A stretch of DNA of 64,000 nt from Terriglobales bacterium (GTDB lineage Bacteria > Acidobacteriota > Terriglobia > Terriglobales > Acidobacteriaceae): the NCBI GenBank assembly GCA_025934735.1, contig JAICWP010000007.1, positions 1 through 64,000 of the forward strand. The letters are read 5' to 3'. The translations under genes were made by a program, and so were the position numbers. Below the pieces are notes generated by a model. It ran no database searches, had not been told where the DNA came from, and was given only the letters and a program-made list of their open reading frames with translations. Positions 1 to 10,700 of this stretch are shown piece after piece. Each line of letters begins with the position of its first letter. Position 1 is the first letter of the stretch.

Positions 1-310
1 GCTTCCGGGCGCGTTCACCGTCACGCTATAGTTCACTGTCACTGACTGGCCCACGACCGAGGGATCGGGAGTATCGGAGGTGATCGTTGTGGTCGTGTTC
101 GCCTTGTCCACCGTGTGCGACTCTGCCGCCGAGGTGCTGCCGTTGAAGTTGCTATCTCCGGCGTAGGTGGCCGTCAGGCTCTTGGCTCCCGCGCTGGTGA
201 AGGTCAGCGAGCAGGTACCCGCCGCCACCGTGCCCGTGCAGCTCACGGTGCCGTCGCTCACCGTCACATTGCCCGTGGGCGTGCCGCTTCCGGGCGCGTT
301 CACCGTCAGG
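1..310. repeat. Tandem repeat, period about 285 bp, encoding Ig-like modules
   Basis: The segment starting GCTTCCGGGCGCGTTCACCG at position 1 recurs at 286, giving a period of 285 bp or 95 codons. The intervening text is similar over most of the unit, and a more diverged unit follows toward 600. The period is a multiple of three, so gain or loss of a copy would keep the reading frame of the secreted protein. Confidence 0.75.
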
Positions 311-3003
311 GTGAAGCTGACTGTTACCGCTTGCCCTACGACTGAGGGATCAGGGCTATCGGATGTGATCGCCGCAGTGGTATCAGCCTTACTAACCGTT
401 TGGGCGAGCGTCGAGGACGTGCTGCCATTGAAGTTGCGATCGCCCGCGTACACCGCCGTGATCGGATGCGGACCCACGCTCAGCGATCCGGTGCTCAAGG
501 TGGCCTGGCCAGAACCGTTCAAAGTCCCCGTTCCTAACGTAGTGGCACCGTCGTTGAACGTGACCGTACCGGTCGCCGTACCGGCGCCCGGAGCCACCGC
601 GCTCACCGTCGCGGTAAACGTTACCGACTGACCAAGAGCGGAAGGATTGACAGATGACGTGATGGTGCTCAGGCTATCTGTCTTATTCACCGTTTGTCCG
701 CCGCTTAATGAGCCACTGCTGTTTGTGAAATTGCCCGTGGCGCTGTAACTAGCGGACACGGTATGGCTACCTACAACTAAGGCGGCATTGCTGCCACTAG
801 TAGCCGTACCGTTGCTGCCGTTCGCAGTTACCGTAACAGGCGAACCGACATTTGTACCGTCAACCACGAATTGCACCGTCCCCGTAGGCGCTGCAGTGCC
901 CGAGCTTGGAGTAACGGTGGCAGTGAACGTTACACCTTGACCAAATGCAGATGGGTTGGCCGACGAATTCACGCTAGTGGCCGTTGAGACGGTCGCAGGA
1001 TTGACCACAAAGTTCACAGGATTGGAAGAGCCGCCACCCGGCACAGGATTGGTGACAACGACGGGATAATTGCCCGCAGTAGCCTGATCGCTGGCACTCA
1101 GCACAATTGTCAACTGCGTCGAGTTTACGAATGTTTTTGCGTGGCCCACTCCGTTATATGTCACGGTCGAGGTGGAGACGAAGTTTGTCCCATTGACAGT
1201 GAGAGTCTGCGAAGCGGCCCCCACCGTGGTCGAAGCTGGTGATAAATTAGCGATACTAGGAATAGGATTTGAGACGGTCAGCCCAAAATTTGAGCTGACA
1301 CTATTTTTCCACTTATTGTTATCAGATGAATTGAAGTTGCCTTTGACATTCAACCCGCTCCCTGCCTCAGTAGGCATTAAAGTCACGGCGCAACTGGAAT
1401 TACTGGATGACCCGATCTGAGCTAATGTGCATACGCCGCTCGGCGTGAATACAACCGTTCCATTATATGAAAATGTAACCGTTCCCTGCGGATAGCCATT
1501 CGGAGCTCCGGATTGAGTATTGCCAACTGTTGCCGTACAGGTCGTTGAGGTATCAGCCAATAGCGAGCTAGGCGAACAAGATACCGTCGTTGAAGTCGTG
1601 TCTCCTGCCGCATCCGTGAACGTGGTCTGCGCCTGCGATTGGCTGCCGCTAGCGGTGAGATAAAAACGCACATTAAGGTCGTGGGAATCTGGCGAGAACT
1701 GGCTGTTCGAGATATTCCCGTTCTGGTCGGCGACGGCGGTCATGGCTGGGTGGGTATCGAGGTTCGGCGATTCCACCAAGGTCAAGCTCACCGTTTCGCC
1801 GGGCTGCCACCCCGAGCCCGTGATGTTCACAGTGGTACCGGGCGCGTAGTCGCTCTGGTCGGTCTTGACGGTAGCAAAGCCGTACAGTTCGGCGCCGGCC
1901 AGAGTGCCCGAGCCCGCGTTCTGCCCGCCGGCTACCAGCAGCAGGCCATCCACGGTCGAAAGCGGCGCACCCGCAGCGCCTGCGCGTGGGCTGGCCATGG
2001 CGCCAGTCGCCTGCACCGCCGTGTTCCAGGGTACAAACAGTTCCGCTGACGCTAGTTCTGTCCCCGCCGAGGTTCCGCCAACAACCAGCACGCTGCCGTT
2101 ATGAGGAAGCAAAAAGGCCTGCTGGCCGGAACGCGCGGTTGCCAGCGAAGCCGGACTTACAGCAATCGTACCTGCCGCTGGATCATAAATTTCAATCGAG
2201 GCTAGATCGTTGCCACCGTCATCACCACCAATCAGGGCCACCGTGCCGTCGAGCAGCGTGGTAGCCGACAGCTTGGCGCGGGCAGTGGCTAGTGCCGGTC
2301 CGGCCGTTATTGCGCCGGTACCACCGTCGTAAATCTCAGTGGAGGAGAGCGTAGTGGGGTTGCCGCTCGCGTCCACAGCCGTGCCGCCAGCAATCAGGAC
2401 GCGTCCATCGCTCAGTACCGCGGCGGCATGGTCCTGGCGAGCTGTAACCAGCGCGCCCGCAGAGCTAAACGTGTCATTCGTCTCATCAAACACTTCCAGC
2501 GCGCTCACTGGTCCAGCGGAACTTTCACCACCTGCCAGCAGCACATCGCCATTCAATAATTGCGAGATGCTATGGCCGGCTCGCGCTTCAACCATGGTCG
2601 CCGACAACATCTGCCAGGCATTCGTCTGCGGGTCATAGGTTTCGGCCGAATTCGTGATCCCGCCCCCGCTGGTCCGTCCGCCGGCCACCAGCACGCGCCC
2701 ATCGGGCAGCACGATGGCGGCATGCCCGCTGCGCGCCGCCTTCATGGCTGCGGCGGACGAAAAGGTGCCATCCGTATTGAACAATTCCGTGCTCGACATT
2801 GGCGCGCCGCTGCCATCAGAACCGCCGGTGATGAGAATGCGGCCATCCGGCAGCGCAACCGCCGCCGCCCCGGAACGTGCGGTGGCCAGACTTCCGGCAG
2901 CCTGCCATGCGCCAGTGCTGACCTGCGGCAACGACGCTTTTAAAATGAATGTGGCGCTGAACAGCGAGAGAAGGACTACAGCCAGACGAAGCGTTCGCGA
3001 CAT
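1..3003 (-). CDS. Large secreted Kelch / TIG / bacterial Ig-like repeat protein (3' end cut by window)
   Basis: The reverse strand is open from an ATG at 3003 to the window edge, 1001 codons without a stop, so the C-terminus is missing. The start is preceded by a GAGGTG ribosome site. Residues 1 to about 25 form a signal peptide. About residues 28-385 contain Kelch-like repeats of the type ARSGHAAIVLPDGRVLVAGG followed by TYDPxTxxW, suggesting a beta-propeller. A linker beginning TDQSDYAPGTTV follows, then a TIG/IPT-like domain (PSIANLSPASTTVGAA), then at least four Ig-like modules of about 95 residues (NPSxxGQxVTFTATV, PTGTVxF). Such proteins are exported and usually considered adhesive or surface-associated; the ligand is unknown. 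The last Ig modules are near-identical at DNA level, so copy number may vary between strains. Confidence 0.85.
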   Translation of the reverse strand, partial: MSRTLRLAVVLLSLFSATFILKASLPQVSTGAWQAAGSLATARSGAAAVALPDGRILITGGSDGSGAPMSSTELFNTDGTFSSAAAMKAARSGHAAIVLPDGRVLVAGGRTSGGGITNSAETYDPQTNAWQMLSATMVEARAGHSISQLLNGDVLLAGGESSAGPVSALEVFDETNDTFSSAGALVTARQDHAAAVLSDGRVLIAGGTAVDASGNPTTLSSTEIYDGGTGAITAGPALATARAKLSATTLLDGTVALIGGDDGGNDLASIEIYDPAAGTIAVSPASLATARSGQQAFLLPHNGSVLVVGGTSAGTELASAELFVPWNTAVQATGAMASPRAGAAGAPLSTVDGLLLVAGGQNAGSGTLAGAELYGFATVKTDQSDYAPGTTVNITGSGWQPGETVSLTLVESPNLDTHPAMTAVADQNGNISNSQFSPDSHDLNVRFYLTASGSQSQAQTTFTDAAGDTTSTTVSCSPSSLLADTSTTCTATVGNTQSGAPNGYPQGTVTFSYNGTVVFTPSGVCTLAQIGSSSNSSCAVTLMPTEAGSGLNVKGNFNSSDNNKWKNSVSSNFGLTVSNPIPSIANLSPASTTVGAASQTLTVNGTNFVSTSTVTYNGVGHAKTFVNSTQLTIVLSASDQATAGNYPVVVTNPVPGGGSSNPVNFVVNPATVSTATSVNSSANPSAFGQGVTFTATVTPSSGTAAPTGTVQFVVDGTNVGSPVTVTANGSNGTATSGSNAALVVGSHTVSASYSATGNFTNSSGSLSGGQTVNKTDSLSTITSSVNPSALGQSVTFTATVSAVAPGAGTATGTVTFNDGATTLGTGTLNGSGQATLSTGSLSVGPHPITAVYAGDRNFNGSTSSTLAQTVSKADTTAAITSDSPDPSVVGQAVTVSFTLTVNAPGSGTPTGNVTVSDGTVSCTGTVAAGTCSLTFTSAGAKSLTATYAGDSNFNGSTSAAESHTVDKANTTTTITSDTPDPSVVGQSVTVNYSVTVNAPGS

Positions 3004-3593
3004 ACTTCACCTCAACCGCAGAATGGGCACAGTAACGAGCCCACTAGCAGCATGTTGGCGGGGAGGTCAGTCTGTCCCGGAGCGGGGGATCAGAAATGGA
3101 ACAGCACTACATCCAACAGCTGTACGGCAGCAGCGCTGTATTGCAACGTAACAGGCGCCACTTGCCCACCTGGGAAGACTCGGCCTGCGTAAAGCCTTGC
3201 CAGGAGCCGAGTCCGAGCTAATCCTGTTCTACAGATGTCGTCCCGTAAATGGCACAAAGGTGGGTGAAAACAGTTGCGGACAGTATCAAGGGGTGAATAC
3301 TGTTAGTGATGTATTCCCAGGCCCGCCGACGAGAAGGGAGAACGCTTTGCCGCATGCGGATTCCAGGTTTTCAGGTGCAGTACGCTTAAGCCTGGCAACA
3401 TTGACGGCGGGCTGACAAAAATTAGAAGTACCTTGGCGGCATATCCCCTGGATGGCGGTCAGTCCTATGCCAACTGAAAACCCCGCCAGGGATTGATTGG
3501 GGCAAGGATCATCGGAATAGACCTGAATTGTAAAGTCGATTTGTTGCTTCGGGGTATTATGTCTGGTCGGTTTCCCGGATAACAGCTTCAGGT
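3004..3593. other. Gene-free spacer between two divergent genes
   Basis: About 590 bases lie between the leftward secreted-protein gene and the rightward MFS gene. Small open frames here have no recognisable product, no good ribosome site and no family resemblance. The only clear structure is the stem-loop at 3177-3213, listed separately. Both promoters should be here, but I could not assign boxes with confidence. Confidence 0.6.
3177..3213 (-). other. Stem-loop in the 5' region of the large secreted protein gene
   Basis: GACTCGGC at 3177-3184 pairs perfectly with GCCGAGTC at 3206-3213. Read on the minus strand the stem continues after a two-base bulge with CCTG/CAGG, closing a 13-base loop. 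It lies about 175 bases upstream of the start codon at 3003 and is not followed by a T run. It might be part of a structured leader RNA; I could not match it to a known riboswitch class. Confidence 0.4.
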
Positions 3594-4877
3594 GTGAATG
3601 TCGGCTCCGGGCAGCCAGCCGCCGGTACATCAATGAGCTACAGTGCGCCCCCGCCCCCGGAATTGAATGGTCTCTCCGCGTCCGACCAGCGTCATGCCAT
3701 CGCTGCCAGCTTTATGGGCTGGACGCTCGACGCCTTTGATTTCTTTGTCCTCACCTTCCTGATCGGGCCCTTGTCGCAACAATTTCGGGTCTCCAAAAGC
3801 GCCATAGTTCTCACCTTGACCATGACATTGGCCATGCGGCCGGTGGGTGCACTGCTGTTCGGCATGCTGGCGGACCGCTACGGGCGCCGCCGGCCCCTGA
3901 TGGCGAATGTCATCTTCTTCTCGGTGGTTGAACTGCTCTGCGGTTTCGCCCCCAGCTACTCGGTCTTTTTTGCCCTGCGCACCATCTTCGGCATCGGCAT
4001 GGGAGGGGAATGGGGAGTGGGCGCCTCGCTCGCCATGGAAAGCGTGTCCTCCCGGCGGCGGGGCTTCATTTCCGGCGTGATCCAAAGCGGCTATTCCACC
4101 GGTTACCTCCTGGCCGCCATTGCCGCCCGCCTGGTATTGCCGTTCTGGGGGTGGCGAGCCATGTTTTGGGTGGGCGGACTCCCCGCCCTCCTGGCTTTCT
4201 ATATCCGCTACCGGGTGAAGGAATCCAAGGCGTGGGAACAGCATCGTGCACCAACCGTGGGCAGCATCGCGGGTACCGCGTTCACCCATTGGAAGCTGTT
4301 CCTGTATCTGGTGCTGATGATGGCTCTCATGAACTGCCTCTCTCACGGCACTCAGGACCTTTATCCCGACTTCCTGGGTTCGCATGGCATCGCTTCTGCC
4401 ACCGTGTCCTATTTGGCCATGCTCTACAACGTCGGAGCCATTCTGGGCGGTATTTCCTTTGGTCATCTTTCGGAACGAATAGGCCGGCGCTGGGGCATGC
4501 TGTTGGCCATCGCTTTGGCCCTTGCAGTCATTCCTTTGTGGGCTTTCAGCACCCGCCTGGCTGCGCTCGCGGTGGGTGCGTTCCTGATGCAAGTGGGCGT
4601 GCAGGGCGCCTGGGGCATTATTCCCGCGCACCTCAACGAACTTTCTCCCGATACCGTGCGGGGCATGCTGCCCGGTTTTGCCTATCAGATTGGCATCCTG
4701 TTCGCCTCGCCTACCAACACCATCGAGTACGCTCTGCGCGATCGGCTGGGCTACTCCTGGGCACTGGCCTCCTTTGAGTTCGGAGTCATGCTTCTGCTGG
4801 CGCTAACCGTGGCTCTGGGCTCCGAGAGGCGGGGCAAGAGCTTCCTGCGACCATCCGTGGGCCAAGTCTCTGCCTGA
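3594..4877 (+). CDS. MFS transporter, SHS-type carboxylate (lactate/sialate-like) proton symporter
   Basis: This 427-residue protein has about 12 hydrophobic segments. The sequence MGWTLDAFDFF in the first helix, the DRYGRRRP loop between helices 2 and 3, and GMGGEWGVGASLAMES in the middle are typical of the sialate/lactate:H+ symporter branch of the major facilitator superfamily in the inner membrane. The exact substrate cannot be read; a small carboxylate is the best guess. The ATG at 3594 has an AGGTG just upstream; an internal ATG at 3633 precedes the conserved part and is an alternative start. It stands alone, between a divergent secreted-protein gene and a sigma54 activator. Confidence 0.85.
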   Translation: MNVGSGQPAAGTSMSYSAPPPPELNGLSASDQRHAIAASFMGWTLDAFDFFVLTFLIGPLSQQFRVSKSAIVLTLTMTLAMRPVGALLFGMLADRYGRRRPLMANVIFFSVVELLCGFAPSYSVFFALRTIFGIGMGGEWGVGASLAMESVSSRRRGFISGVIQSGYSTGYLLAAIAARLVLPFWGWRAMFWVGGLPALLAFYIRYRVKESKAWEQHRAPTVGSIAGTAFTHWKLFLYLVLMMALMNCLSHGTQDLYPDFLGSHGIASATVSYLAMLYNVGAILGGISFGHLSERIGRRWGMLLAIALALAVIPLWAFSTRLAALAVGAFLMQVGVQGAWGIIPAHLNELSPDTVRGMLPGFAYQIGILFASPTNTIEYALRDRLGYSWALASFEFGVMLLLALTVALGSERRGKSFLRPSVGQVSA

Positions 4878-4991
4878 CCTGTCCACGGCCTATGGGTCGC
4901 TGCCCTCAGGGACAGCGGCTAATGTCCACCTAAGCACCCCAAAAGTCACCTTCGTAACCTACCCCCGCTGACACCAGGGCGCTAGCTTGAA

Positions 4992-6380
4992 GTGAGTCCT
5001 GCTCTAACTCATCGCCTCAGCGAGGTTACTTGCGTGCTCTGCCATTTTGTTGATCAGCGGGTGGATTTCTTTGCCGTGCTGGAAGAAAAGCTAGGTGAGG
5101 GCTTTACCCTCACTCCGGCGGTGGAGGACGACTACACCTCCCTGAGTGCCAGCGATGTCATCCTCTGCAATCTTCCAGCGGGCGATGACCCCCGTTTCCC
5201 TATCAGCTTGAAGACTTTGCAGACCCTGGTGCGCAATCCCGCAGGCATCCCGGTGGTCGCATTTCTCTCCACTGACGAGCGCGAAGTCATGCGGGAAGCC
5301 CTTTCGGCCGGCGCTTTCGATCATTTTGTGGAAACCGGTTCCATGCAGGAATTGCGCCTGGTATTGCGCCGTGCGGGACGCTTCCAGGAACTGCGGCGCG
5401 AGTTACAGCGTCTGCAGACCACGGCTCCCAATCCCGGCGAATTCTCCGCCATGGTGGGCACCGACAATAGCATGCGTCCGGTTTTTTCCCTGGCTTCCAA
5501 GGTGGCGCCCACAGACGCCAACGTGCTGATTACTGGCGAGAGCGGCACCGGAAAGGAGCTGCTGGCGCGCTCCATTCACTCCGCCAGTTCCCGCTCCAGC
5601 CAGCCCTTCCTTGCCGTAGCCTGCTCCTCGCTGCCGGAGACCCTGATTGAGGCGGAATTGTTCGGTCATGAAAAGGGGGCGTTCACGGGCGCCAACGCGG
5701 CACGCGTCGGCCGTTTTGAAGCCGCCGGAGAAGGCACCATCTTTCTCGACGAAGTGGGCGACCTGGCTCCCGCGCTGCAGGTGAAACTCCTGCGCGTGTT
5801 GCAGGAGCGCACTCTGGAACGGCTGGGGAGCAACCAGAGCCGCCCCATGGAAGCGCGCGTCATCTGCGCCACCCACCGCAACCTGCAGCAACTGGCCAGG
5901 GACGGATCCTTCCGCCTTGACCTTTACTATCGGCTTAATACTGTGGAAATTATTCTCCCCCCCCTGCGCGACCGCCGTGACGATATTGCCCTGCTTGCTC
6001 ACACTTTTTTGCAAGGTTTTAACCAGCGCCACCGCCGCTCCGCGCAACGTCTTTCCGCTGCAGCTCTCTGCGCCCTGGAGGAATATGAGTGGCCGGGCAA
6101 TGTGCGCGAACTGCAGAACGTGATCGAGCGTGCGGTGGTGATCTGCGATGGGCCGGAAATAGGCATGGAACACCTCCCTTCCCAGTTTGCCGCCTGGTCG
6201 GAAAGCGACTCCGGTAATTCTTTCGACGAAGAAGTCCGCAACTTCAAGCGCCGCCTCATTCTGCGCACGCTGGCCGAGTGCGGCAACAACAAGGTGCAGG
6301 CGGCCCGCTTTCTCAAAATTGCCCGCTCTTCCATTCACCGCCTCATTGAAGAGCTTGATATTTCGCCCACTGTTCACTAA
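4992..6380 (+). CDS. Sigma54-dependent transcriptional activator with degenerate receiver domain
   Basis: This 462-residue bacterial enhancer-binding protein has three parts. Residues 1 to about 135 have a receiver-like fold, but the expected phospho-acceptor Asp is Asn60 (ILCNLPAG). An AAA+ domain at about 150-390 has Walker A GESGTGKE at 182-189 and the sigma54-contacting GAFTGA loop at 229-234. The C-terminus is a Fis-type helix-turn-helix (NNKVQAARFLKIARSSIHRLI). It should therefore drive RpoN promoters, probably without phosphorylation. The start is a GTG at 4992 with no clear ribosome site. A CpaE-like gene follows closely. Three pilin genes in this window have sigma54-type promoters, so they are candidate targets; that link is inference. 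Confidence 0.92.
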   Translation: MSPALTHRLSEVTCVLCHFVDQRVDFFAVLEEKLGEGFTLTPAVEDDYTSLSASDVILCNLPAGDDPRFPISLKTLQTLVRNPAGIPVVAFLSTDEREVMREALSAGAFDHFVETGSMQELRLVLRRAGRFQELRRELQRLQTTAPNPGEFSAMVGTDNSMRPVFSLASKVAPTDANVLITGESGTGKELLARSIHSASSRSSQPFLAVACSSLPETLIEAELFGHEKGAFTGANAARVGRFEAAGEGTIFLDEVGDLAPALQVKLLRVLQERTLERLGSNQSRPMEARVICATHRNLQQLARDGSFRLDLYYRLNTVEIILPPLRDRRDDIALLAHTFLQGFNQRHRRSAQRLSAAALCALEEYEWPGNVRELQNVIERAVVICDGPEIGMEHLPSQFAAWSESDSGNSFDEEVRNFKRRLILRTLAECGNNKVQAARFLKIARSSIHRLIEELDISPTVH

Positions 6381-6442
6381 CCGGGTTCTGCTTGTGGGAG
6401 ATGTACTTCCGTCACTTGGAGCCGGTTTGCTCTCGGCCTAGC

Positions 6443-7657
6443 ATGGATGTGTTCCCTTCGTCACTGTTTATGCCTGTCACAACGGTTGGAATTCTAGGTT
6501 CTGAAGACGAGCAACTCGAGCTGCTGCAAACCCTGGTTGATGCCACCGCGGCTAGCCGCACCGTGCTCAAGGACCCACTCGCTGAGCTCGATTCCTTCAT
6601 TCGCAAAGTTCGGGAAGTCAAACCGCAGGTTTTGCTGCTGGACATTCCGCCCCGCAATCACGCTCCTGCTCTTGCTGCGGTGGAGCGCTTGCATGCCGAG
6701 TTTCCGCAAACGGCCATCTTTGCTTCAGGCGATATGATGAAGCGGCAGATCATCGTGGATGCCATGCGCGCGGGCGCGTGCGAATTCCTCGACCGACCCC
6801 CCAGCACCCATAGCTTGATAGAGGCTTTTTCGCGCCTTTCGGCTACGCGCCGCAAACCTGGCGATGATGCCAATCGCGGCCGTGTGATCACGGTGCTGAA
6901 TGCCAAGGGCGGCTGCGGGGCCACCACGGTGGCCGTGAATTTGGCCGTCTCCTTGAACGAGACTCACGGCAAAGCCGCGCTGGTGGACCTGGCGCCGATC
7001 GGGCATGCTGCCTTGCATCTCAATGCCAAACCCAATTTTGGCGTGCTGGACGCTTTGCAGAACTGTCACCGCCTGGACAGTTCTCTTCTCGACGGATTCG
7101 TGACCCGCTGCGATTCGGGCGTTCACCTGCTGGCTGCCCCGCCGGTGCCTACCCCAATCAAGCCCTCGGAAGATGAGGTGAGCCGCCTGTTCGATCTGAT
7201 GGTGAACCACTACAAGTACGTCGTGGTGGACCTCTCTTCGCGGCTGGATCCGTTGGTCCGGATGGTCTGTGCATTTTCCGATACGATTCTTATGGTGGCG
7301 GAAACCGACATGATCGCGCTGTTGTGGAATGCGGCCCGGGTGCAGAGCTACCTCGGAGAAGCCTCTTCCCGCGAAAAGGTTCGGCTTGTGCTCAACCGGT
7401 TTCGTAAGACTCCTGAATTCAGCGATGCCGATGCCGAAGCCGCGGCCGATGCCCGCATCCTGTGGAAGATTCCCAGCCAATACTTCGTGGTTGGCAACGC
7501 CATTGACCGGGGCACTCCGGTCGCCTTGCAGAAGAATACGGACGTGGCGCGTTCCTTCCGTGGTCTGGCTTCAGTGGTTGCCCAGGATCAGAGCCGCCCG
7601 GCCCGCCGCCTGCTGAATAGTGAATACGCCAGCCGTATTCGCGCTTTTTCGACATAA
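6443..7657 (+). CDS. CpaE/MinD-like ATPase with N-terminal receiver-like domain
   Basis: About 404 residues from the chosen ATG at 6443; in-frame TTG 6392, ATG 6401 and ATG 6470 are alternatives and none has a convincing ribosome site. Residues 1-130 resemble a receiver domain, keeping Asp67 (LLLDIPP) but ending FLDRPP where KP is usual. Residues from about 145 form a MinD/ParA-type P-loop ATPase with the deviant Walker A KGGCGATT at 155-162. This order is that of CpaE/TadZ, proteins that position type IV (Tad) pilus machinery in the cell. The gene follows the sigma54 activator by only about 60 bases and probably shares its transcript. No other Tad gene is in the window. Confidence 0.85.
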   Translation: MDVFPSSLFMPVTTVGILGSEDEQLELLQTLVDATAASRTVLKDPLAELDSFIRKVREVKPQVLLLDIPPRNHAPALAAVERLHAEFPQTAIFASGDMMKRQIIVDAMRAGACEFLDRPPSTHSLIEAFSRLSATRRKPGDDANRGRVITVLNAKGGCGATTVAVNLAVSLNETHGKAALVDLAPIGHAALHLNAKPNFGVLDALQNCHRLDSSLLDGFVTRCDSGVHLLAAPPVPTPIKPSEDEVSRLFDLMVNHYKYVVVDLSSRLDPLVRMVCAFSDTILMVAETDMIALLWNAARVQSYLGEASSREKVRLVLNRFRKTPEFSDADAEAAADARILWKIPSQYFVVGNAIDRGTPVALQKNTDVARSFRGLASVVAQDQSRPARRLLNSEYASRIRAFST

Positions 7658-7767
7658 ACCGCGCCCCGGCATCACCCCCGGTTGTCCGTCCGCTTGGCAC
7701 TAAACCACGGCATCCATTAGGATTACGGCTGTCACAGCCACGTTCGTTCTCGCATCTAACAGCCCGC

Positions 7768-10700
7768 ATGCGCACGAATTTCGCAGCCCTGATGGCAGAG
7801 TCTGTTGGCTTGGCGGAATGCCTGGACCGTATGGCGGCCCGCAAACACGCCGACCGCCCGGTCTCCACCTATCGCCTGCAGTTCAGCGGCGAGTTCCGCT
7901 TCGTGGATGCGCGCGCCTTGGTGCCTTATCTCCGCGCCCTCGGTATTACCCACTGTTACGCTTCTCCCTTGTTGAAGGCTCGCACCGGAAGCGCTCACGG
8001 CTACGACATAACCGACCACAATACCCTGAATCCGGAAATCGGAACCGAGGAGGAATTCCAGGCGCTCGTCTCCGAACTGCACGCCAACGGTATGGCCCTG
8101 ATCCTGGACTCCGTCCCCAACCACATGGGTGTGGGACACGGCGACAACCCCTGGTGGCAGGACGTGCTGCAGAACGGGCGCAGCTCGGCCTACGCTGATT
8201 ACTTCGATATTGACTGGGAGCCGCTCAAACCTGAACTCCGCAACAAAGTGCTGTTTCCCGTGCTGGGCGGACCCTACGGCGTGGAATTGGAACGGGGTCA
8301 CCTGCGCTTGAAGTTTGACGGCAGCTTTGTTGTCCAGTACTACGACAAGCTCGTGCCGGTGGACCCCCAAACCATTCCGCTGATTTTTGAACCTCTCGGC
8401 GACCTGCGCGTCCAAGCCGTGGAACTTCCCGAGACTGACCGGGCTGAGCTGGAAAATGTCCTTTTCGCACTGCGCCAGCTCCCGCCCAATTGGTCAACCG
8501 ATCCCCAACCTGTGAGCCGCCGCCGGGCCGAAGCGCCTGCCCTGTTGCAGCAACTGCAGCAACTCGCGGATCATTCCCCAGCCATTCGTGCCCTCATTGA
8601 CCAGGCTCTCGCGGCTACGAACGGCGAACCTGGTCTCCCCCGCAGCTTCGACTCTCTGCACCGCCTGCTGGATGCGCAAGCATATCGCCTGGCCCACTGG
8701 CTGGTTTCAGGCGAGGAAATCAATTACCGCCGCTTCTTCGATGTGAACGACCTGGTGGGCCTGTGCATGGAAAATCCGCGCGTCTTCGCCGCCACTCACC
8801 AACTGCTGCGGCGTTTGCTGGCCCAGGGCAGCGTCGCCGGCCTGCGCATTGACCATCCTGACGGCCTGCTCAATCCGGCACAATACTTTGTCCGCCTGCA
8901 GATGCTCTATGCCGCCAGCCAGTGCTGCGGGCCTGAACCGCGCGGCGCCGTGGCGGAAAACGGCATTGAGGAAGAGGTGCAGACTATTTTTGGCCAGCAT
9001 GAATGGATGCTCCGCCAAGTCCCGTTTTATGTTGTGGTGGAAAAAATCCTCGAACCGGGCGAGCACCTGCCTCCTTGGCCGGTGGACGGCACCGTGGGCT
9101 ATGGCTTTGCCAACCTGCTCAACGGCGTATTGATTGATTCCCGCAACCGGCGTTCCTTCACCCGGCTTTACGAGCGCTTCATCGGCGGCCCCGTGGACCC
9201 GGATACGGTCATTTACGAAGCCAAGAGCCTGGTCATGAATACCGCTCTGGCCAGCGAGGTGGCAGTGCTCACCCACCTGCTAGATGAGATCTCCAGCGCC
9301 GACCGGCATGCTCGCGACTTTACCGTGAAGTCGCTGGCTACGGCGATCCGTGAAACCATCGCCTGCCTCCCCGTGTATCGCACCTACGTCGACGAACGCG
9401 GCAATGTTATCGAACGTGACCGCGCCTACATTGACACGGCGATTGCCCGCGCCAAGCGCCGCAATGAGGCCATGCCCGCCCCCATCTTCGACTTTCTGCG
9501 TAACATTCTCCTGCTCCAGGGCAGCGCCCCGGAAGGCGATGGCGAGCAATACCGTAAATGGCTTTATTTCGTGCTCAAGTTCCAACAACTGAGCGGGCCG
9601 GTGATGGCCAAGGGTTTGGAGGATACGGCTTGCTATGTGTATAACCGCCTGGCCTCCGTCAATGAGGTCGGCGGCTCGCCCAAGGGATTCGGGGTTCCGG
9701 TGGAGGAATTCCATCGCGGCAATCTGGAGCGGGCGGAGAACTGGCCGCATGCCATGCTTCTCACCTCCAGCCACGACACCAAGCGCAGCGAGGATGTGCG
9801 CGCCCGCCTGAATGTGCTTACGGAGATGCCCCGTGACTGGTCGGCGGCAGTCATGCGCTGGCGCCGCATAAACCAACCCAAAAAGGTCAGCATTAGTGAC
9901 GGACGCATCGTCCCCGACGCCAATGAGGAGTACCTCCTCTATCAGGCCCTGGTGGGGGCCTGGCCTTTCGCCGCCGCGGAACGTGACGAATTCACCGCGC
10001 GCGTGCAGCGCTACATGAACAAAGCCGTGCACGAAGCCAAGGTCAACCTCAGCTGGGTGAACGATAATCCCGAGTACTCAGCCGCCCTGAAATTGTTCAT
10101 TGCCCGCATCCTGGCGCCCGATTTTGCCGGCAGGCGCAATCCGTTTCCCCAGCGGGTGGAAGAATTTATTCGCACTGTCGCTTACTTCGGAGCCGTGAAT
10201 TCGCTGGCTCAGGTGTTGTTGAAGATCGCTTGCCCGGGCATTCCCGATTTTTATCAGGGAAACGAATTGTGGGAGTTCCGCTTAGTCGATCCTGACAACC
10301 GCCACCCGGTGGATTTTGACCGGCGGCGCCAGGTTCTCCAAGAGTTGCTGCGCCAGGCCAACCACTCCCATCGGCTTGAGTTGTGCTCCAATTTGTTGGC
10401 CAATTACCAGGACGGGCAGATCAAGATGTGGGTTACTCTGCAGGCTCTGAACTTCCGCCGCGAGCATACGGATCTCTTCCGTGCCGGTTCTTATATTGGG
10501 TTGACCGCAGGCAACGAAAAGGAGGAGCACTTGCTCGCCTTTGCTCGCAACTACGAGGACCAGATGGCCCTGGTGGCCGTTCCCCGCCTCTCCTACACCC
10601 TTATGCGAGGGCGACTCCAACCCCCGTTGGGAGACGCCTGGGGCAACGCCGTATTGCAGTTGCCAGCTGAAATGATGGGAACTCGCCTGCTCAATATTTT

